Source of the DNA: Oscillospiraceae bacterium
Lineage (GTDB): Bacteria > Bacillota > Clostridia > Oscillospirales > Ruminococcaceae
NCBI GenBank assembly: GCA_900752435.1
Contig: CAADVD010000030.1
Location: 1-64,000 of the forward strand
DNA: 64,000 nt
Reading direction: 5' to 3'
Shown here piece by piece: positions 33,603-43,043 of the stretch (within the stretch, counting starts at the first letter, position 1; each line of letters opens with the position of its first letter). The notes beneath the pieces were generated by a model. That model did no database searches, had not been told where the DNA came from, and saw only the letters and a program-made list of their open reading frames with translations. The translations under genes and the position numbers were made by a program.

Positions 33603-35291
33603 ATGAACAAGCATCTCCGCATTCTGTCTGCCGCTCTGGCCATGGCTTTTGTTTTGTTTGCGACTGTTGGCTGTGAAAAGGAGGATGGGAAAACGAGCAC
33701 CTCTTCCGAAAGCACACATTCGTTTGCCGCATCGACGTTTGAAGAAGCCGCCGCTACCCCCTACGGCCGTTATCCGGAATTGGTGACGTATACCTTGGGT
33801 AAAATGAGCGCGGATCACAACTCCAACATGCCGCAGGGGGATACCTATGAGGACAATGCCTACACCCGCTATCTGCGAAACATGCTCAACATTCAAAACG
33901 AAGACGTCTTTGAAGTTGACGATGAATCATACGACAACAACATTCAGATGGCCATCGCGGATCAGGAAATTCCGGATGTGATGATTGTGCAGGATCAAAG
34001 TGTGCTTCAGCTATTGGCGCGCAACGATATGATTGAAGATTTAACACAGGCATACAAGGACTGCGCCACCAGCCGCATCAAGGCCATGTACAGCAGCTAC
34101 GGCGGTCGGGTGCTGGATTCTGCCACCATCGACGGCAAGCTCATGGCTCTGCCGGGTACCAATATTCAAAACGGACCGAATCTGCTCTGGCTGCGCAAGG
34201 ACTGGATGGACGCGCTGAACTTGGATGAGCCGACTAATTTGGCTGAAGCGGAGGACATCGTGCGCGCCTTCATCCGAGAAGACCCGGGCGGCAACGGTGC
34301 GGGTAAAACCGTGGGACTGGTGTGCGATACCAGCTTAACCGGCGACCCGGACCGTTGTTTTCAGCTCGATGTCATTTTTTCCGCCTTTGGCGCTTATCCA
34401 AAAAAATGGCTTCAGGACGAAGAGGGGAACGTCTATGCCGGCTCGACCGCACCGGAAGCCAAGCTGGCGTTGGAGCATCTCCATGCACTCTATCAGGAAA
34501 AAGTACTGGACAACCAGTTTCCCGTGCGCACCAGCTCCAACATCCGCGAGCTGATTGTAAACGGTCAATGCGGCTCTTTCTTTGGACCGTGGTGGGCGGC
34601 CAATGACCCGCTGATGGATGCTTACCAGCAGAATCCGCAGGCACAGTGGCAGCCCTATCTCATTCCCACCTCAGAAGACGGTACGCTGACCACTTATACG
34701 CACGATGCAACCAATAAATACATCGTGGTGCGCAAGGGCTACGAGCATCCGGAAATTGTTGTCAAAATGATCAGCGTGCTCTTTGACTATACGCGCTATG
34801 TGGACCGGGATGCACAGGAAATCAACGACTACTTTCAGCTCAACGTAGATCCGACTGCCCGTCCATTGGCGGTCAATGTGGATTATCAGGATGCGCTGTT
34901 CCGCACAACCAAAAGCATTCACCAAGCCTTGGACGGCGATTTGGCGGAGGATGAACTCCTCAATATCGAACGCTCCTACTACGACGCCTGCCAAGCCTTT
35001 CTTCAAAATCCCACTTCTCCGACTGCGGAAGCGTGGTCGGCCTATACCTCCCGCATCACTGCGGTAGACTTATTATCCGATGCCAAGCTCCAATACGTTG
35101 AAAATGTATTCAACGGTTCTACGGAAACGATGTCCTCCAAGGGTTGGATTTTAGAGGATTTGGAAAGTGATGCATACCTGCAAATTATCTGTGGCGGAAA
35201 ACCCGTCGATTCCTTCGATACCTTTGTCGAAGAATGGAATCAGCGGGGAGGAGAGGTCATCACGCGGGAGGTCGCCCAAGCCATTTCGTGA
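33603..35291 (+). CDS. Large extracellular solute-binding lipoprotein (LplA/family-1 type)
   Basis: This 562-residue lipoprotein starts at ATG 33603 behind AGGAGGAG. The signal peptide (LSAALAMAFVLFATVGC) puts the lipid on Cys about 21, followed by a Ser/Thr-rich linker. The mature protein has the long family-1 solute-binding layout of LplA/YtcQ-like proteins: AIADQEIPDVMIVQDQSVLQ, LLWLRKDWMDALNLDEPTNL, and GSFFGPWWAANDPLMDAYQQ in the second lobe. No permease follows, so it must use another transporter or act as a sensor component for a YesM kinase. It has its own promoter and leader, separate from the maltose-type operon. Confidence 0.86.
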   Translation: MNKHLRILSAALAMAFVLFATVGCEKEDGKTSTSSESTHSFAASTFEEAAATPYGRYPELVTYTLGKMSADHNSNMPQGDTYEDNAYTRYLRNMLNIQNEDVFEVDDESYDNNIQMAIADQEIPDVMIVQDQSVLQLLARNDMIEDLTQAYKDCATSRIKAMYSSYGGRVLDSATIDGKLMALPGTNIQNGPNLLWLRKDWMDALNLDEPTNLAEAEDIVRAFIREDPGGNGAGKTVGLVCDTSLTGDPDRCFQLDVIFSAFGAYPKKWLQDEEGNVYAGSTAPEAKLALEHLHALYQEKVLDNQFPVRTSSNIRELIVNGQCGSFFGPWWAANDPLMDAYQQNPQAQWQPYLIPTSEDGTLTTYTHDATNKYIVVRKGYEHPEIVVKMISVLFDYTRYVDRDAQEINDYFQLNVDPTARPLAVNVDYQDALFRTTKSIHQALDGDLAEDELLNIERSYYDACQAFLQNPTSPTAEAWSAYTSRITAVDLLSDAKLQYVENVFNGSTETMSSKGWILEDLESDAYLQIICGGKPVDSFDTFVEEWNQRGGEVITREVAQAIS

Positions 35292-35332
35292 TGAACGCCC
35301 TTAGCAGGGGCATTCCTTCAAAAGCACAAACC

Positions 35333-35366
35333 AAAAACTCGCAGGCCATACGGTCTGCGAGTTTTT
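35333..35366 (+). terminator. Terminator after the second binding protein
   Basis: AAAAACTCGCAG (35333-35344) pairs with CTGCGAGTTTTT (35355-35366). The symmetric A- and T-runs allow bidirectional use with the convergent gene. Confidence 0.85.
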
Positions 35367-35395
35367 GACTGTTGATGCCGGACAATTCTATTTGT

Positions 35396-36193
35396 TTATC
35401 CAAAGAAAAATCCCGCCGTCATATCCAGATAATTTTCACCGCTGTAATTTGGATATTGCCGTTTTACCGCCGCTTTGAATTCCTCTGCATTTTTGCAGTT
35501 TTCTGCGATGGCTTTCAGTTCGTTCAGATACGCAATTTTGGTCTCAACATCCTTCAAATCTTCCGGCGTGTAGTGGGAGGTCAGCACCAAATCAAAACCA
35601 GCGTCAATGTAGCCCTTTAACTGAGCAATCATACCGTCCGCATGACCTGCACCGGCCACAATGGAGTGACAGTCATGTCCGAGCATATGCGTGTACACCG
35701 CATTAATTTCCGGAATGCGCACATCAAATGCCTCCGCTGTTTGGGTGATTTCAAAATCAATGCCGCCGATGGTCACCGTTCCCTCCTCCAAGTAATCGGT
35801 CACCGTGTGAATCGTGCTGTCAAAAATGCCGCCAAAAGCATTGGTAAATTTCTGAATTAAAGCCGCACCGCCGCCTTGATGGGCGTATTCATCTGCATTT
35901 TTGGTGGAGTATCTCGGAGCGTTTGGTAAAAATGTGCCGCCGGCCATGTGGTAAGCCAGCAGTATTCCAGCGACATGGAGATGCTTGGCGTTCAAATATT
36001 CTTCCAACTCCTTGTTGTTGTCAAAGAAACAGGGCGATTCAATCAACACGGCGTTTCCATCCTTTTCGACCAGAAAAACCTCATCGTCAATGAAATCGTT
36101 CGTCTTGTAAGCGTGCAGTTTGACATTGCCGAAATCATAAACATTCATTTCGCCTTTGGTGAGAGTGATTTTTGTGTAAGTGTTTTTGTTCAT
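35396..36193 (-). CDS. Metallo-beta-lactamase-fold-like protein with degenerate metal site
   Basis: This 265-residue cytoplasmic protein starts at 36193 behind AGGAGGAATG. The beginning is MBL-like (VYDFGNVKLHAYKTNDFID, VFLVEKDGNAVLIESPCF), and later TVTIGGIDFEI and VYTHMLGHDCHSIV follow the beta-sandwich pattern with a His-Asp where a metal ligand is expected. The first ligand motif, normally HxHxDH, is replaced by AYHMAGG in GILLAYHMAGGTFLP, so only one His remains. It may bind metal weakly, or bind a ligand without hydrolysis. It is divergent from an HxlR regulator that very probably controls it. Confidence 0.75.
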   Translation of the reverse strand: MNKNTYTKITLTKGEMNVYDFGNVKLHAYKTNDFIDDEVFLVEKDGNAVLIESPCFFDNNKELEEYLNAKHLHVAGILLAYHMAGGTFLPNAPRYSTKNADEYAHQGGGAALIQKFTNAFGGIFDSTIHTVTDYLEEGTVTIGGIDFEITQTAEAFDVRIPEINAVYTHMLGHDCHSIVAGAGHADGMIAQLKGYIDAGFDLVLTSHYTPEDLKDVETKIAYLNELKAIAENCKNAEEFKAAVKRQYPNYSGENYLDMTAGFFFG

Positions 36194-36255
36194 GGTACAT
36201 TCCTCCTGAAACGAGCAGATTTCATCTGCAAATGATTGAATATAAGCTGTGGGTG

Positions 36256-36308
36256 TTGACTTTCGCAACCCTTGTCCTTATAATAATTCTGTAACGACAG
36301 AATGTAAA
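36256..36308. promoter_or_regulatory. Overlapping divergent promoters with shared palindromic operator
   Basis: Plus promoter: TTGACT (36256-36261), 17 bases, TATAAT (36279-36284). Minus promoter: TTTACA (36303-36308), 17 bases, TATTAT (36280-36285). The two -10 boxes overlap almost entirely. The palindrome ATTCTGT, four bases, ACAGAAT (36286-36303) fills the minus spacer and the plus start region, so one HxlR dimer could block both. Confidence 0.78.
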
Positions 36309-36411
36309 GTAAGCACTTTATTGTGCCATAGTTACCAAAATGAAACCATTGCGCAAATACGGCCTTTCCGCCATTTGAAAGCAGTATATTTTTTAAAAGG
36401 AGAAATTCCAA

Positions 36412-36732
36412 ATGGAAAAACAATTACCGGCCTGTCCTGTAGAAACCACCCTGACCCTCATCGGTGACAAATGGAAAGTCTTAATCCTTCGCGACCTGAT
36501 GCCGGGAACAAAGCGGTTTGGCGAACTCAAGCGCTCCATCGGCAGTGTCTCGCAAAAGGTGCTCACCGCCCAGCTCCGCGCAATGGAGGAAAGCGGCCTT
36601 GTCATCCGCAAAGTCTATGCCGAGGTGCCGCCGCGCGTGGAATACACTCTGAGCGAAACGGGCTACAGCTTAAAGCCTATTTTGGATGCCATGTCCGCTT
36701 GGGGCGAAGATTACAAAAAGAAAATCGGCTGA
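36412..36732 (+). CDS. HxlR-family transcriptional regulator
   Basis: This 106-residue winged-helix regulator of the HxlR/YodB family has the conserved N-terminal Cys8 in LPACPVETTL, which in several members senses thiol-reactive electrophiles. The helix-turn-helix is visible in WKVLILRDLMPGTKRFGELKRS and SQKVLTAQLRAMEESGLV, then the wing VPPRVEYTLSETGYSL. The start follows AAAAGGAGAAATTCCAA. It is divergent from the MBL-like gene and lies upstream of a P1 peptidase gene on the same strand, with 25 bases between. A repressor of the MBL-like gene is the natural model. Confidence 0.9.
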   Translation: MEKQLPACPVETTLTLIGDKWKVLILRDLMPGTKRFGELKRSIGSVSQKVLTAQLRAMEESGLVIRKVYAEVPPRVEYTLSETGYSLKPILDAMSAWGEDYKKKIG

Positions 36733-36757
36733 TGAAACCACAAAAAGGAGTGTCTCT

Positions 36758-37726
36758 ATGAAAACCATCGATATCCGCAGCATCGAATCCATTCAAATCG
36801 GCAATGCACAGGACGTGCAAAACGCCACCGGCTGTACCGTTATTCTCTGTGAACAGGGCATGGCGGCCGGTCTGGACGTGCGCGGCGGCGGCCCGGCTTC
36901 CCGTGAATCGGAACTGCTCAAGCCCGTTGCGGCGGCCGAAGTGATTCACGCCGTCCTGCTCAGCGGCGGCAGTGCGTTTGGGTTGGATGCCGCAGGCGGC
37001 GTCATGCAGTATTTGGAGGAACGGAACATTGGCTTTGATGTCGGCGTGACAAAAGTCCCCTTGGTCTGTCAGTCCTGTTTGTTCGACCTGACCGTCGGTT
37101 CCAAAGACGTCCGGCCGGATAAAGCCATGGGCTATGAAGCCTGCGTACAGGCCGCAAAAGGACAGTTCCAAACCGGCAATTTCGGCGCGGGTACGGGTGC
37201 TTCCGTTGGTAAACTGCATGGGATGCCGGGCGCGATGAAATCCGGCTTGGGCACCTATGCGGTACAGCTCGGTGATTTGCAGGTGGGCGCGGTTGTGGCT
37301 GTCAACGCCTTGGGCGATGTGTACGATACCGATACCGGCAAAAAACTGGCCGGCCTGTGCACCCCCGACCATACTGCATTTCTGGACAGCGCGGAGGAAC
37401 TCTACAAAACCTGCGACCGCCAGCACGACCTGTTTACCGGCAACACCACCATTGGCGCCATCGTGACAAACGGTACGTTCACCAAAACCCAGCTTTGCAA
37501 AATCGCGTCCATGGCGCAAAACGGCTATGCGCGCGCCATCCGTCCCGTTCACACCACCGCCGACGGCGACAGCATCTATGCGCTGAGCGCAGGCCGTGTA
37601 CCGGCCGACCTCAATGTAGTTGGCACGTTGGCCGCGGATGTGATGGCGAAAGCCATCGCCGATGCCGTGCGCAAGGCGCAAGCGGCTTACGGCCTGCCCT
37701 GTGCGGCGGACTTTGCGGAAAAATAA
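36758..37726 (+). CDS. P1-family (DmpA-like) peptidase
   Basis: This 322-residue N-terminal-nucleophile-type hydrolase belongs to the P1/DmpA (S58) family, which includes D- and beta-aminopeptidases and cyclic-amide hydrolases. Family marks are GCTVILCEQGMAAGLDVRGG, VLLSGGSAFGLDAAGG, GNFGAGTGASVGK, and the autocleavage region GNTTIGAIVTNGTFTKTQ with the Thr expected at the new N-terminus. The end motif RPVHTTADGDSIYALSAG is intact. ATG 36758 follows AAAAAGGAG; a longer upstream frame overlaps the HxlR gene. It is probably co-transcribed with the regulator, so a common stress or amine signal is possible. Confidence 0.86.
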   Translation: MKTIDIRSIESIQIGNAQDVQNATGCTVILCEQGMAAGLDVRGGGPASRESELLKPVAAAEVIHAVLLSGGSAFGLDAAGGVMQYLEERNIGFDVGVTKVPLVCQSCLFDLTVGSKDVRPDKAMGYEACVQAAKGQFQTGNFGAGTGASVGKLHGMPGAMKSGLGTYAVQLGDLQVGAVVAVNALGDVYDTDTGKKLAGLCTPDHTAFLDSAEELYKTCDRQHDLFTGNTTIGAIVTNGTFTKTQLCKIASMAQNGYARAIRPVHTTADGDSIYALSAGRVPADLNVVGTLAADVMAKAIADAVRKAQAAYGLPCAADFAEK

Positions 37727-37736
37727 TCCAGTTCTC

Positions 37737-37765
37737 TTGCAAAGCTGAGGAAAATCCGCTATGAT
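37737..37765 (+). promoter_or_regulatory. Promoter of the ABC-F gene
   Basis: TTGCAA (37737-37742) and TATGAT (37760-37765) are separated by 17 bases, only 33 bases before the start codon. Confidence 0.66.
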
Positions 37766-37798
37766 AACAATAACACCACTCCAGAGAAAGGACATACC

Positions 37799-39724
37799 AT
37801 GGTTTTAACAATCAAGGATTTAACCAAAAGCTTTGCGGATCGCGTCATTCTCCGCGACCTCAATCTGACCATCGAAGACCGTGACCGCATCGGCTTGATC
37901 GGCGTCAACGGCGCAGGCAAAACCACACTCTTGAACGTCATTGTTGACCGCACCGACATCGACACCGGCGATGTGTTCGTGGAGAAAACCACCACCATCG
38001 GCTATCTGCGCCAAAATGCCGGCCTTGACCGCCAAAACAACATCTACGACGAAATGCTCACCGTCTTCCAAGAGCTGAAGCAAATCGAGGAACAGCTTCA
38101 CGAGCTGGAACTCCAAATCGCCGCCTGCTCCGACCACGAAAGCGCCGAATTTGCCGCACTCACGGAGGAATACGCAAAGCTCTCCACCTATTTTGAGGTG
38201 CAGGAGGGCTATCAAATTGACGTTAAAATCAAAACCATCCTCAACGGTATGGGCTTTTCGGATAAGGCATACAGCACCAACATCGCCACCCTAAGCGGCG
38301 GTGAAAAGACGCGCCTTGCGCTGGCGAAACTGTTGCTGGAAGAACCCAATCTGCTGATTCTCGACGAGCCGACCAACCATTTGGACTTCCGCACGCTGAT
38401 GTGGCTGGAGGATTATCTCTCCACCTACAAGGGCGCGATTCTTGTTGTCTCCCATGACCGCTATTTTCTGGACAAAATGGTCGATAAAATCTGGGAGGTT
38501 GACCACACCAAGGTCTATACCTACAAAGGCAATTACACCAAATACAAACAGCTCAAAGCCGAGCGCATTGCCCGGGAGCTGAAGGAATACGAACAACAGC
38601 AAAACCGTATCAACTCCATGCGCGAATACGCAGAAAAGAACATTGTCCGCGCTTCCACCTCCAACAGCGCCAAAAGCCGTCTGCACCAGCTTGAGCATAT
38701 TGAAGTGCTGGAAAAACCGCGCGAATACGAAAAAACGCCGCATTTTTCGTTCACCTATGACCGCGCGCCGGTCAAGGACGTGCTGTTGGTGGAGGATCTC
38801 ACGCTGCGCGTCGGCGACGAAACTGCCCAGCAGGTACTGTGCAGGGATATTTCCTTCACCGTCAAGCGCGGCGAACGCATTGCTCTGATTGGCCGCAACG
38901 GCATCGGCAAATCCACGCTGTTAAAAGCCCTGCTCGGTCTGAATACGTTGAGCACCGGCGACATCGTCTGGGGGCGCAACGTGGAAACCTCCTATTATGA
39001 GCAGGAAAACCAAAACCTCAACTTTGACAACACCGTACTGGAAGAGCTGTGGAGCCGTTTCCCGAATTTGCCGGAATTCAAGGTGCGCGGTATTTTGGGG
39101 CAGATGCTGATTTCCGACGATCATGTTTACCAACCGGTCAGCGTCATCAGCGGCGGCGAACGCGCGCGGCTGGGCTTTGCCATTATGGTGACGGAGCACG
39201 CCAATACCCTGCTGTTTGACGAGCCGACCAACCACCTCGATTTGGCCAGCAAGGAAGCACTCGAAAAAGCGCTCAGCGAATTTGACGGCACGCTCATTTT
39301 CGTGTCCCATGACCGTTATTTTCTCAACACCATCCCAACCAAAATCATGGAAATGACGGACGATGGTCTTGTGGTGTACGACGGCAATTACGACTATTAT
39401 CTGGAAAAATCCAAGCAGCTCGCCGCCGTGCAGGAAGCGGAAAAAGCGCGCCAAAAAGCGGCGGAGCCGAAAAAAGAAAACCAGTCCTATTACCGCTCCA
39501 AGCAGCAGCGGAGCGAGGATGCCAAACGCCGCAATCGCTTAAGCGCACTGGAAAAGCTGATGGAACAGGCGGAAGCTGAAATCGAAACGCTCCAGCAGGA
39601 AATTGCCAGTCCGGAACTGGCTTCCGACTACACCGCGCTCAATGAAAAGTGCGAACGGCTGGAGCAGGTCAAGCTCGACAACGAAGCCTACATGGAAGAG
39701 TGGCTGGAGTTGAGCGAAGGATAA
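37799..39724 (+). CDS. ABC-F family ATPase (Uup/YdiF-like)
   Basis: This soluble 641-residue ribosome-associated ATPase has two ABC domains and no membrane domain. Domain 1 has GVNGAGKTT, signature LSGGEKTRLALAKLLL and Walker B LLILDEPTNHLD. The ABC-F linker (about residues 245-320) is charged and helical (ERIARELKEYEQQQNRINSM). Domain 2 has GRNGIGKST, ISGGERARLGFAIMV and LLFDEPTNHLD. A coiled coil closes the C-terminus (SALEKLMEQAEAEIETLQQE), typical of Uup and YdiF/EttA-like members. Whether it gives antibiotic resistance or is a housekeeping factor cannot be told. The FkbM gene follows 22 bases later. Confidence 0.92.
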   Translation: MVLTIKDLTKSFADRVILRDLNLTIEDRDRIGLIGVNGAGKTTLLNVIVDRTDIDTGDVFVEKTTTIGYLRQNAGLDRQNNIYDEMLTVFQELKQIEEQLHELELQIAACSDHESAEFAALTEEYAKLSTYFEVQEGYQIDVKIKTILNGMGFSDKAYSTNIATLSGGEKTRLALAKLLLEEPNLLILDEPTNHLDFRTLMWLEDYLSTYKGAILVVSHDRYFLDKMVDKIWEVDHTKVYTYKGNYTKYKQLKAERIARELKEYEQQQNRINSMREYAEKNIVRASTSNSAKSRLHQLEHIEVLEKPREYEKTPHFSFTYDRAPVKDVLLVEDLTLRVGDETAQQVLCRDISFTVKRGERIALIGRNGIGKSTLLKALLGLNTLSTGDIVWGRNVETSYYEQENQNLNFDNTVLEELWSRFPNLPEFKVRGILGQMLISDDHVYQPVSVISGGERARLGFAIMVTEHANTLLFDEPTNHLDLASKEALEKALSEFDGTLIFVSHDRYFLNTIPTKIMEMTDDGLVVYDGNYDYYLEKSKQLAAVQEAEKARQKAAEPKKENQSYYRSKQQRSEDAKRRNRLSALEKLMEQAEAEIETLQQEIASPELASDYTALNEKCERLEQVKLDNEAYMEEWLELSEG

Positions 39725-39746
39725 AGACAAACAAATGGGAGAAGCT

Positions 39747-40862
39747 ATGATTGAAAAACTTTCCGAAACAGAAGATATTTGGGAGCATTTGCGCCGTACC
39801 GATAAGCCCATTGTCCTTTACGGCATGGGCGACGGCGCACTGAAAATCATGCATGTGTTTGACCGCTATGGGATTCGGCTGTCGGGCATTTTTGCGAGCG
39901 ACGATTTTCAGCGCGGCCATTCGTTTGCAGGTTTTCCGGTGCTGACGCTGGCAAAAGTGAAGGAACGGTACAAGGATTTCATCATTGTCCTTGCATTCGG
40001 TACGTTTCGCGAACCGCTGTTGTCCTACCTGTATGAATTGAGCGAACGCCATGAATTTTACGCACCGGATGTGCCCGTCTGCGTGGAGGATGAGCAGGTA
40101 TTTACACTCGATTACATCCGCGCGCATGAAGCCGAACTGGACGAGGTGTACGACCGTTTGGCCGATGAGCAGTCCAGACAGGTACTGCTGGATACGCTCA
40201 ACTATAAGGTCAGCGGCAAGGTTGCCTACCTCAAACGATGCACAACACCCATCGAAGAAGTTTATGAACAGCTTTTGCATTTGACCGACCACGAAGATTA
40301 CGTTGATTTGGGCGCGTACAACGGCGATACCATTGTTGAATTTTTACAGCATACCGGCGGCCGTTACCGCACCATCACCGCGTTTGAGCCGGACAAAAAG
40401 AACTTCAAAAAACTGCAAAAGCAAATGGAAGCGCTTCAGCTTCAAAATGTCACCGCGCTCAACTGCGGCAGTTACCGTGAAAAAACCACCCTGCTTTTTG
40501 CCGGTAAGGCTGGCCGCAACTCCGCCTTGAACGCCAAAGAGGGAGTCCCCACACCGGTGGACAGCGTGGACAATGTCCTGCACGGCAATCCGGCCACCGT
40601 CCTCAAACTGGATGTGGAGGGTGCGGAGGAGCAGACGCTGTGGGGCGCCCACCAAACCATCGAGCGGTATCACCCGAATATCCTGCTTTCTGCGTATCAC
40701 AAAAACAGCGATTTGTTTTTGCTTCCGCTTTTGGCGCTGTCGTTTTATCCGGATTATCGCTTGTATTTGCGTCATCATCCCTACATTCCGGCATGGGAAA
40801 CCAATTTTTATTTGGTGGATCCCGCGCGCTGCGGCGCACCGATGAAACGCAGGGAAAACTAA
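39747..40862 (+). CDS. FkbM-family methyltransferase with N-terminal nucleotide-sugar-like domain
   Basis: This 371-residue protein starts at ATG 39747 (GGGAGAAG upstream; the ATG at 39735 contains that site). Residues 1 to about 130 form a Rossmann-like domain (IVLYGMGDGALKIMHVFDRY, IRLSGIFASDDF, IIVLAFGTFREPL) seen in proteins that modify surface sugars. The C-terminal FkbM SAM-dependent methyltransferase domain has DYVDLGAYNGDTIVEFL (SAM loop), ITAFEPDKKNF, and LKLDVEGAEEQTLWGA, followed by PNILLSAYHK. An O-methyl transfer to a glycan or lipid is likely. It probably shares a transcript with the ABC-F gene. Confidence 0.85.
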   Translation: MIEKLSETEDIWEHLRRTDKPIVLYGMGDGALKIMHVFDRYGIRLSGIFASDDFQRGHSFAGFPVLTLAKVKERYKDFIIVLAFGTFREPLLSYLYELSERHEFYAPDVPVCVEDEQVFTLDYIRAHEAELDEVYDRLADEQSRQVLLDTLNYKVSGKVAYLKRCTTPIEEVYEQLLHLTDHEDYVDLGAYNGDTIVEFLQHTGGRYRTITAFEPDKKNFKKLQKQMEALQLQNVTALNCGSYREKTTLLFAGKAGRNSALNAKEGVPTPVDSVDNVLHGNPATVLKLDVEGAEEQTLWGAHQTIERYHPNILLSAYHKNSDLFLLPLLALSFYPDYRLYLRHHPYIPAWETNFYLVDPARCGAPMKRREN

Positions 40863-41011
40863 GCATTCATTGATTTTTACAGGACGAACAAGGCATGGAA
40901 AGATTCAGAAGAGCTTTCTGTGCTTTTTGTTTGTTTTACCAGAAGTTGATTGTTTCTTTGCAGAAAGGAAATGCAATATTCACATAAATTTCATTTGGTG
41001 TATTGAACCTC

Positions 41012-41041
41012 TTTACAGTGATGTTTTTGAAATGATATAAT
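41012..41041 (+). promoter_or_regulatory. Promoter of the Na/Pi cotransporter gene
   Basis: TTTACA (41012-41017) and TATAAT (41036-41041) have an 18-base spacer. The rest of 40863-41151 is AT-rich and shows no other clear element. Confidence 0.65.
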
Positions 41042-41151
41042 AATGATTGTGTCAAGAGATTGTAAAAATTTATGTATTGCGCAGATGAAGAACGAATCGA
41101 GTAAGCAAAATCGCGATGGCTGCGGTGCTTATTCCTTATCGGAGGAAATTT

Positions 41152-43023
41152 ATGAGTATTGTATTTCAAGTCATTTCCATGGTGGGCGGTTTGGCACTGT
41201 TTTTGTACGGCATGAATATGCTGGGAACGGGTTTGGAAAAGGTATCCGGCGGCAAGCTGGAACGCACGCTCGAAAAAATGACAAGCAATGTATTCAAAGG
41301 TGTGCTGGTCGGTGCGGTGATTACGGCGGCCATCCAAAGCTCATCCGCTACCACGGTCATCGTTGTCGGACTGGTCAACGCCGGTATTTTGAAGCTGCGT
41401 TCCGCCATCGGCGTGATTATGGGCGCCAACATTGGTACGACGATTACCGGCCAGATTCTTCGTTTGGCCGAGCTTAGTTCATCGGGGGATTCGTCCGGAG
41501 TGGCGCTTGTCTTGGAGTTTTTGAAGCCGGATACCTTGGCGCCAATTGTAACGGTAATTGGCTTGCTGATGTTTATGATGGGCGGCAAAAAGAGTAAAAA
41601 AGCCATTGGTGAAATTTTGCTCGGGTTCGGTATTTTGTTTATGGGTATGCTGGCCATGACGGATGCGGTTGAACCGCTCAGTGAACTGCCCATCTTTACG
41701 CAGATGTTTGCGGCGTTGCAAAACCCGGTTTTGGGCGTGCTGGCCGGTACCATTGTGACTGCCGCGATTCAAAGCTCGTCTGCTTCTGTCGGTATTTTGC
41801 AGGCACTGGCACAGACCGGTGCGATTACGTATTCTGCGGCTTTCCCTATCATCATGGGGCAGAACATCGGAACGACGGTTACCTCGCTTTTGTCGAGTAT
41901 TGGCGCAAACGTCAACGCGCGTCGGGCGGCTATGGTGCATTTGTACTTTAATATCATTGGTACGTTTGTATTCCTGTGCGGTGTGTATGGGCTGAATGCG
42001 CTGATTGGCTTCAGCTTTTGGAATGAATCCATCGGCATGGGAGGGATCGCCAATTTCCATACACTGTTTAACGTTGTAGTCACCATTTTATTCTTGCCGT
42101 TTACCGGTTTGCTGGAAAAATTGGCCGTCATGACCATCAAGGACAAGGAAGGGGATACCTCCTTGCAGATGGCGGACAAGATGAACACCTTGGACGATCG
42201 TTTTTTGAAATCTCCCTCCATTGCTTTGGGTCAGTGTGAAAACGTGGTGACTCAGATGGGCGAATTTGCCAAAGAGAACTTTTCCGCCTCGTTGTCGCTG
42301 TTTGGAAAGTACAACGCCAAACAGGTGGACAACATCAGAGAGCGCGAGGACGCCATTGACCGGATGGAGGATCGTCTCAACAACTATCTGCTGGAGTTGA
42401 CCAGCTCGGAGCTGACCAACGACGAAAGCCGCAACGTTACCCGTCTGCTCAAGCTGGATACGGAATTTGAACGCATTGGCGACTACACCATCAATCTGGT
42501 GGAGGGCGCGGAAATGCTGTTTGAACGCGAAAGCCGCTTCTCGCCCAAGGCCTTGGACGAGCTGAAGGTGGTTTATTCTGCGGTGGAAGAAATCATCGGC
42601 ATGGCCATTGTCTGCTTCCGCGATGGCGACATGAAGATGGCGGCGCAGATTGAACCGCTGGAAGAAACCGTCGATATGATGGTGGACACCCTCAAGAATA
42701 AGCATGTAGAGCGTCTCAAAAAAGGCAAATGCACCATTGACGGCGGATTTGTGTTCCTTGAAGTGCTCACCAATTTGGAGCGTATTTCAGATCACTGCTC
42801 CAATGTGGCTGTGACGATGCTCGGATACAAATTCCAGGATGATTCGCTCAACCGTCACGAGTACATCCGCAAGATTCACGCCGGTGATTACACGGAGTAC
42901 GCCAATTGTTTGGCGCAGTACCGTGCGAAGTACTTTGACCAGATTTCCACAAAGGTGAAAGAGTCGGAAAAACCCAAAGACAAGGAAAAGGCCAAGTCCA
43001 AAGGGAAAAAGAAATCCGTTTAA
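41152..43023 (+). CDS. Na/Pi cotransporter with C-terminal PhoU-like domain
   Basis: This 623-residue phosphate transporter of the NptA/PNaS family starts at ATG 41152 behind GGAGGAAATT. The membrane part has two inverted repeats, each with the QSSS signature: ITAAIQSSSATTVIVVG and VTAAIQSSSASVGILQA, and matching GANIGTTITG and GQNIGTTVTS loops. From about residue 345 a PhoU-like helical bundle follows (LKLDTEFERIGDYTINLVEG, VLTNLERISDHCSNVAVTM with the E/DxxxD metal pattern). The C-terminus is a Lys-rich tail. The PhoU-like part probably gates phosphate entry. It is monocistronic and ends in repeat R2. Confidence 0.92.
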   Translation: MSIVFQVISMVGGLALFLYGMNMLGTGLEKVSGGKLERTLEKMTSNVFKGVLVGAVITAAIQSSSATTVIVVGLVNAGILKLRSAIGVIMGANIGTTITGQILRLAELSSSGDSSGVALVLEFLKPDTLAPIVTVIGLLMFMMGGKKSKKAIGEILLGFGILFMGMLAMTDAVEPLSELPIFTQMFAALQNPVLGVLAGTIVTAAIQSSSASVGILQALAQTGAITYSAAFPIIMGQNIGTTVTSLLSSIGANVNARRAAMVHLYFNIIGTFVFLCGVYGLNALIGFSFWNESIGMGGIANFHTLFNVVVTILFLPFTGLLEKLAVMTIKDKEGDTSLQMADKMNTLDDRFLKSPSIALGQCENVVTQMGEFAKENFSASLSLFGKYNAKQVDNIREREDAIDRMEDRLNNYLLELTSSELTNDESRNVTRLLKLDTEFERIGDYTINLVEGAEMLFERESRFSPKALDELKVVYSAVEEIIGMAIVCFRDGDMKMAAQIEPLEETVDMMVDTLKNKHVERLKKGKCTIDGGFVFLEVLTNLERISDHCSNVAVTMLGYKFQDDSLNRHEYIRKIHAGDYTEYANCLAQYRAKYFDQISTKVKESEKPKDKEKAKSKGKKKSV

Positions 43024-43043
43024 ATGCGAAAGGGAAAAAAGTT

